This document shows, piece after piece, positions 15,602-17,792 of a stretch of DNA of 17,792 nucleotides. The notes below the pieces were generated by a model. The model had not been told where the DNA came from. It saw only the letters and a program-made list of their open reading frames with translations, and did no database searches. Origin of the DNA: Lachnospiraceae bacterium (lineage in GTDB: Bacteria; Bacillota; Clostridia; Lachnospirales; Lachnospiraceae); NCBI GenBank assembly GCA_900759225.1, contig CAAEUM010000233.1, forward strand, positions 1 through 17,792. Direction: 5' to 3'. How positions within the stretch are numbered: position 1 is the first letter of the stretch; each line of letters starts with the position of its first letter. The translations under genes were made by a program, and so were the position numbers.

Positions 15602-15684
15602 GTCCCGGATGGCAGCCATAAATGAGCCATCGACTTTTATTACTTAGTGATACCGCCATCAGGCGGCATATTCATTTTATAACA
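15602..15684 (+). repeat. Dispersed intergenic repeat, copy B
   Basis: Shorter counterpart of copy A (4864-4977). The same ordered blocks are present, without the 28-nt insert. The hairpin CCGCC-ATCA-GGCGG (in 15654-15667) is stronger than in copy A. It occupies about half of the fabH-acpP gap. The remainder of that gap (15560-15601 and 15685-15728) shows only weak -10-like TATAAA sequences. Confidence 0.6.
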
Positions 15685-15728
15685 ATGTTCATGATGGCGA
15701 AAAATCTGCCCTCCTGAAGCACTACAAT

Positions 15729-16691
15729 TTACCACTCAAGTACCGCTGCCCCCCAGGTAAGGCCTGCACCAAACCCTGAAAGCACCAGCTTGCTCCCTCT
15801 TTTAAGAGCTTTGCTGCGGTTCTGTTCATCCAGCAAAATAGGGATTGAGGCCGCAGATGTATTCCCATACAGCCCCATGTTCACCGGAAACCGCTCCAGC
15901 TCCACGCCAAGGCGCTTCGCTATGGATTCAATAATACGGTAATTGGCCTGATGAATAATGAACTGATCAATTTCCTCTTTGGATATCCCTGTATCCTCCA
16001 GTACCTGGCTGATGCACTCAGGAACCTTCTTTACTGCAAATTTAAAGACCTCCTGGCCGTCCATTGTCATGTAGCCCAGCTCCGGACGCTTTCCTGTAAG
16101 GAAGTTTCCTCCGGTCCTTGCCGCGCAGGTAAGCACAGGCCCCTTTTCTCCATTGGAATGCATGTTAAATCCAAGAATCCCATGTTCATCTGCCTTAACA
16201 ACCGCTGCACCGGCTCCGTCTCCAAAGAGCACGCAGGTTGCACGGTCTGTCCAATCCACCAGCTTGCTGAGCACATCTGCCCCGATCACCAGCACTGTTT
16301 TATACATTCCCGCACTGATAAAGGCATGGGCTGTATTAAGTGCAAAGAGGAAACCGCTGCAGGCTGCGCTGATATCATAGCAGGCTGCATGGACGGCCCC
16401 CAGCATGGCCTGCACCTGGCAGGAACCATTGGGGAAACAGTCATCCGGGGATGAGGTTGCAAGCAAGATCAGCTCAACCTCCTCCGGCGCTGTGCCTGAC
16501 TGCTCCAGCGCGCGGCGGCCTGCCTCTGCAGCCATAAAGGAGGTTGTCTCCTCTGCGGCAATCCTTCTCTGAGCAATACCGGTGCGGCTTTTTATCCATT
16601 CATCACTGGTTTCCACAACCTTCGATAAATCATCATTTGTCACTATCTGCTTTGGCACATATGAGCCCGTTCCTACAATTCTTGTTGTCAT
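15729..16691 (-). CDS. fabH: 3-oxoacyl-ACP synthase III (KAS III)
   Basis: 320 aa initiating condensing enzyme that joins acyl-CoA to malonyl-ACP. The catalytic triad is C111 (ISAACSGF), H247 (FIIHQAN) and N277 (YGNTSAA). The N-terminus GTGSYVPKQIVTNDDL and the C-terminal FGAGLTWGAAVLEW are typical. First gene of the operon. The ribosome site before the ATG is weak (GATAGAGAGA, with GGGGA too far away), unlike the strong sites of the downstream genes. A leader of about 175 nt holds an operator-like palindrome and a long hairpin. No regulator gene precedes it. Confidence 0.97.
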   Translation of the reverse strand: MTTRIVGTGSYVPKQIVTNDDLSKVVETSDEWIKSRTGIAQRRIAAEETTSFMAAEAGRRALEQSGTAPEEVELILLATSSPDDCFPNGSCQVQAMLGAVHAACYDISAACSGFLFALNTAHAFISAGMYKTVLVIGADVLSKLVDWTDRATCVLFGDGAGAAVVKADEHGILGFNMHSNGEKGPVLTCAARTGGNFLTGKRPELGYMTMDGQEVFKFAVKKVPECISQVLEDTGISKEEIDQFIIHQANYRIIESIAKRLGVELERFPVNMGLYGNTSAASIPILLDEQNRSKALKRGSKLVLSGFGAGLTWGAAVLEW

Positions 16692-16746
16692 TCTCTCTAT
16701 CTGTCCCCGACTGCAGTTTCAGGACATCCGCCTTTCCCCTTTTAAT

Positions 16747-16796
16747 TGTAACAGTTCAGCCAGGAGGGGCATCTTCCCGTCCTCTGAACTGTTACA
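16747..16796 (-). repeat. Long perfect hairpin in the fabH leader
   Basis: Arms TGTAACAGTTCAG (16747-16759) and CTGAACTGTTACA (16784-16796) are perfect 13-bp complements. The interior folds further (AGGA-GGG against CCC-G-TCCT with one bulge), giving a stem of about 20 bp. On the plus strand it is followed by TTTTATT. On the minus strand, the fab mRNA, there is no clear T-run. It could act as a stabilising 5' structure or an upstream terminator, or simply be a mobile repeat; a degraded copy lies at 15281-15325. Confidence 0.7.
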
Positions 16797-16840
16797 TTTT
16801 ATTCCCTTGCCAGCTTCTAATAACCATTTAACTCCAAAGT

Positions 16841-16857
16841 ATTTTGAAATTCAAACT
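16841..16857 (-). promoter_or_regulatory. FabT-box-like operator downstream of the fab promoter
   Basis: Minus strand AGTTTGA-ATT-TCAAAAT is a near-perfect palindrome (6 of 7 per arm). It resembles the TTTGA-N-TCAAA type box bound by FabT-like MarR repressors of fatty acid synthesis in Firmicutes. Its position, about 10-26 nt after the expected start site, would suit repression by blocking polymerase. Inference from similarity; the regulator is not in the window. Confidence 0.55.
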
Positions 16858-16872
16858 TTTATTTTCAAGGTA

Positions 16873-16901
16873 ATACTACAGGAAAGTAATCCATTTGTCA
16901 A
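16873..16901 (-). promoter_or_regulatory. Main sigma-A promoter of the fatty acid operon
   Basis: Minus strand perfect -35 TTGACA (16896-16901), 17-nt spacer, -10 TAGTAT (16873-16878). Start expected near 16866, giving a leader of about 175 nt before fabH. No other promoter of comparable quality is visible in 16692-17083. Confidence 0.7.
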
Positions 16902-17055
16902 GACGGGATTTTGGCACAGCCTCATCTAGTTTATGCAAGACGGTTTTCTTCATCTTCTGCTTGTATCCTGCTGCCAGATGTGCTATATTAATAATAGAAA
17001 AAGGGAAAACCACAGAAGCGGCCTACCCTCAACAGTGATTTACCTAATTACTTAG

Positions 17056-17084
17056 GCCGTCAACTACTGCGAATAGTTGGCGGC
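17056..17084 (-). terminator. Stem-loop at the toxin stop codon
   Basis: GCCGTCAACTA (17056-17066) pairs with TAGTTGGCGGC (17074-17084), 10 of 11 bp, with a 7-nt loop. It begins at the last base of the toxin stop codon. Downstream on the minus strand a weak GGCCGC/GTGG stem followed by TTTTCCCTTTTT (about 16998-17025) is a better candidate for the actual 3' end. Nothing further is seen in 16902-16997. Confidence 0.5.
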
Positions 17085-17173
17085 TATTTTCTATCCTTAA
17101 AAATCTGATAAAGCAGACTAATAAGGGCAACAATGAATAAACAAAACTGAAATAAATCAGAATATGTAACCAT
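17084..17173 (-). CDS. Holin-like type I toxin (29 aa)
   Basis: A 29-residue peptide starting MVTYSDLFQF, with one hydrophobic membrane segment (LFQFCLFIVALISLLYQIF) and a basic tail KDRK. This is the make-up of the small holin-like toxins common in Clostridia (Hol_Tox-type). The ATG at 17173 has GGAGGG 7 nt upstream; the longer frame to 17290 is not needed. It has its own promoter (17262-17290) and an 80-nt leader of alternating complementary hexamers that can hide the ribosome site. An antisense RNA antitoxin would be expected; none can be identified with confidence. Insertion in the membrane and toxicity are inferred from family resemblance. Confidence 0.8.
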   Translation of the reverse strand: MVTYSDLFQFCLFIVALISLLYQIFKDRK

Positions 17174-17180
17174 TGACAAG

Positions 17181-17227
17181 CCCTCCTTTCTTTCGTCTGG
17201 AGGGTTAGCCCCTCCGAAAATGGAGGG
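17181..17227 (-). promoter_or_regulatory. Alternating SD/anti-SD leader of the toxin mRNA
   Basis: Along the mRNA the order is CCCTCC (17222-17227), GGAGGGG (17209-17215), CCCTCC (17199-17204), and GGAGGG (17181-17186); the last is the toxin Shine-Dalgarno. Elements 1-2 plus 3-4 can pair (SD hidden), or 2-3 can pair (SD free). The sequence is seen directly; the switch behaviour is inference. Confidence 0.6.
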
Positions 17228-17261
17228 TAAGCCGCCCGGCTCTGTGGTTTCCCATATCGAC

Positions 17262-17290
17262 ATTATATAGCAAGGCTTCCTGGCTGACAA
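17262..17290 (-). promoter_or_regulatory. Sigma-A promoter of the holin-like toxin
   Basis: Minus strand TTGTCA (17285-17290), 17-nt spacer, perfect TATAAT (17262-17267). Start expected near 17255, about 82 nt before the toxin ATG. Confidence 0.75.
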
Positions 17291-17333
17291 TCATTATTTT
17301 TCCGGTTTTGCCATTAAAATAAGTCTGTATCCA

Positions 17334-17373
17334 GAAATCGCCAGTTCCGGTTCGTACCGTTTCTGGCGATTTC
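17334..17373. terminator. Strong inverted repeat between mgtC-like gene and toxin
   Basis: Perfect 11-bp arms GAAATCGCCAG (17334-17344) and CTGGCGATTTC (17363-17373) enclose a nested CGGT-TCGT-ACCG hairpin. A competing 7-bp pair, CCAGAAA (17331-17337) with TTTCTGG (17360-17366), overlaps it. The T-rich side is on the plus strand (CTTTTC downstream), so it could terminate a plus-strand RNA, or weakly the MgtC-like transcript. Confidence 0.5.
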
Positions 17374-17413
17374 CTTTTCAAGACTTTTATGATCTCTTTT
17401 GTTTTTAACACTT

Positions 17414-17792
17414 CTATCCCGAAATACCCCGAATCCGGGAATCCTTGGCAAGAGCAAGGAGAAGACGATTCTTTTCATAACGGGCCGGATACATCAGATC
17501 AATTTCTATCTTTGTCTCAGATTTTGACTTATTAACCTTAAAGCTTATCATCTTAATCTTTTCTTTTGCAAAAATATTCTGTAATTCTGACATAAGTGCA
17601 TCAAAATCATCTGTAGTCAGCTTCATATATCCTCTCATCGGTTCTGAAGAAAGAAAGGAAATCCGGTGAAGAAGGATTTGGATAAATACAATGAGAAAAC
17701 CAGTGCAGATACCGATAAAATAAGAACCAGCGCCAATTGCCATTCCAACGCCTGCAGTAGCCCAGAGCCCTGCGGCGGTGGTCAGGCCGCTG
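17414..17792 (-). CDS. MgtC/SapB family membrane protein, C-terminal part (runs off window)
   Basis: The open frame continues to the window edge, so the N-terminus is missing. Visible residues begin SGLTTAAGLWATAGVGMAIG, then AGSYFIGICTGFLIVFIQILL. This is the last membrane region of MgtC/SapB proteins (the family's GLTTAA-W-AG-G-A-G-G signature). The remaining 75 residues form a soluble, ACT-like cytoplasmic domain (MKLTTDDFDALMSELQ, KIEIDLMYPARYEKN). The family is linked to magnesium limitation, acid stress and phosphate handling; the substrate here is unknown. It precedes the toxin gene by 240 nt and ends before a strong hairpin, so co-transcription is unlikely. Confidence 0.85.
   Translation of the reverse strand, partial: SGLTTAAGLWATAGVGMAIGAGSYFIGICTGFLIVFIQILLHRISFLSSEPMRGYMKLTTDDFDALMSELQNIFAKEKIKMISFKVNKSKSETKIEIDLMYPARYEKNRLLLALAKDSRIRGISG

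Noticed and set aside
15560..15619. N-terminal extension of ACP by 20 residues
   Set aside because: The extension runs into a dispersed repeat, has no ribosome site, and ACPs of this family start at MLEKMREI.
17205..17411. 68-codon minus-strand frame starting at a GTG just after the mgtC-like gene, with lysine-rich N-terminus
   Set aside because: It overlaps the toxin promoter (17262-17290), the strong hairpin and the SD-switch leader, starts at GTG with no convincing ribosome site, and resembles no family I know. Non-coding signals explain the stretch better.
1..17792. CRISPR arrays, tRNA/rRNA genes, insertion sequences or prophage genes
   Set aside because: I saw no regularly spaced direct repeats with unique spacers, no tRNA-like cloverleaf with T-loop consensus, and no transposase or integrase frames.

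Overview
The window reads as chromosome of a spore-forming Clostridia member, most likely Lachnospiraceae (Clostridium clostridioforme/Enterocloster/Hungatella-like). The evidence is spore maturation genes (spmA, spmB), a type II fatty acid operon that uses FabK as its enoyl reductase, a fused AccDA carboxyltransferase, a holin-like type I toxin of the kind found in Clostridia, and roughly balanced GC content. The species assignment is inference. Almost every gene is on the minus strand, so transcription runs from high to low coordinates.

Left part (1-4250): partial spmB, cysK, a Gfo/Idh/MocA oxidoreductase and spmA. The usual spmA-spmB neighbours are separated here by the two metabolic genes, which have their own promoter-like sequence (2456-2485). 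Next come a decayed fragment of an AAA/DUF4143-type ATPase and a YitT-family membrane protein on the plus strand. A 13-bp perfect bidirectional terminator (4196-4243) separates YitT from the next gene.

Middle part (4250-6107): a secreted protein with cell-wall-binding repeats and a MerR-family regulator. The secreted protein's promoter has a 19-bp spacer carrying a near-perfect dyad, which is the architecture MerR activators act on, so the neighbouring regulator is the obvious candidate. The intergenic stretch 5813-6107 holds a dense DnaA-box cluster: four exact 9-mers, one single-mismatch box, and a tail of degenerate boxes at about helical spacing. There is no dnaA or dnaN nearby.

Fatty acid operon (6108-16691, about 10.6 kb): fabH, acpP, fabK, fabD, fabG, fabF, accB, fabZ, accC, accDA and a nitronate-monooxygenase-like flavoprotein. 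From fabK onward the genes are tightly packed (gaps of 1-29 nt). AccB, AccC and AccDA make malonyl-CoA. FabD loads malonate onto ACP. FabH starts chains, and FabF, FabG, FabZ and FabK elongate them. A strong promoter-like sequence (16873-16901), followed by a FabT-box-like palindrome (16841-16857), lies upstream of fabH. Unlike many clostridial fab operons, no marR-type regulator gene is present at the head. acpP is set apart by two longer gaps that contain hairpins and dispersed repeats.

Right end (16900-17792): a 29-aa holin-like toxin with its own promoter and a leader of alternating anti-SD/SD hexamers, then the C-terminal part of an MgtC/SapB family membrane protein.

Two degenerate intergenic repeat families each occur twice in the window: 4864-4977 with 15602-15684, and 15281-15325 with 16747-16796.
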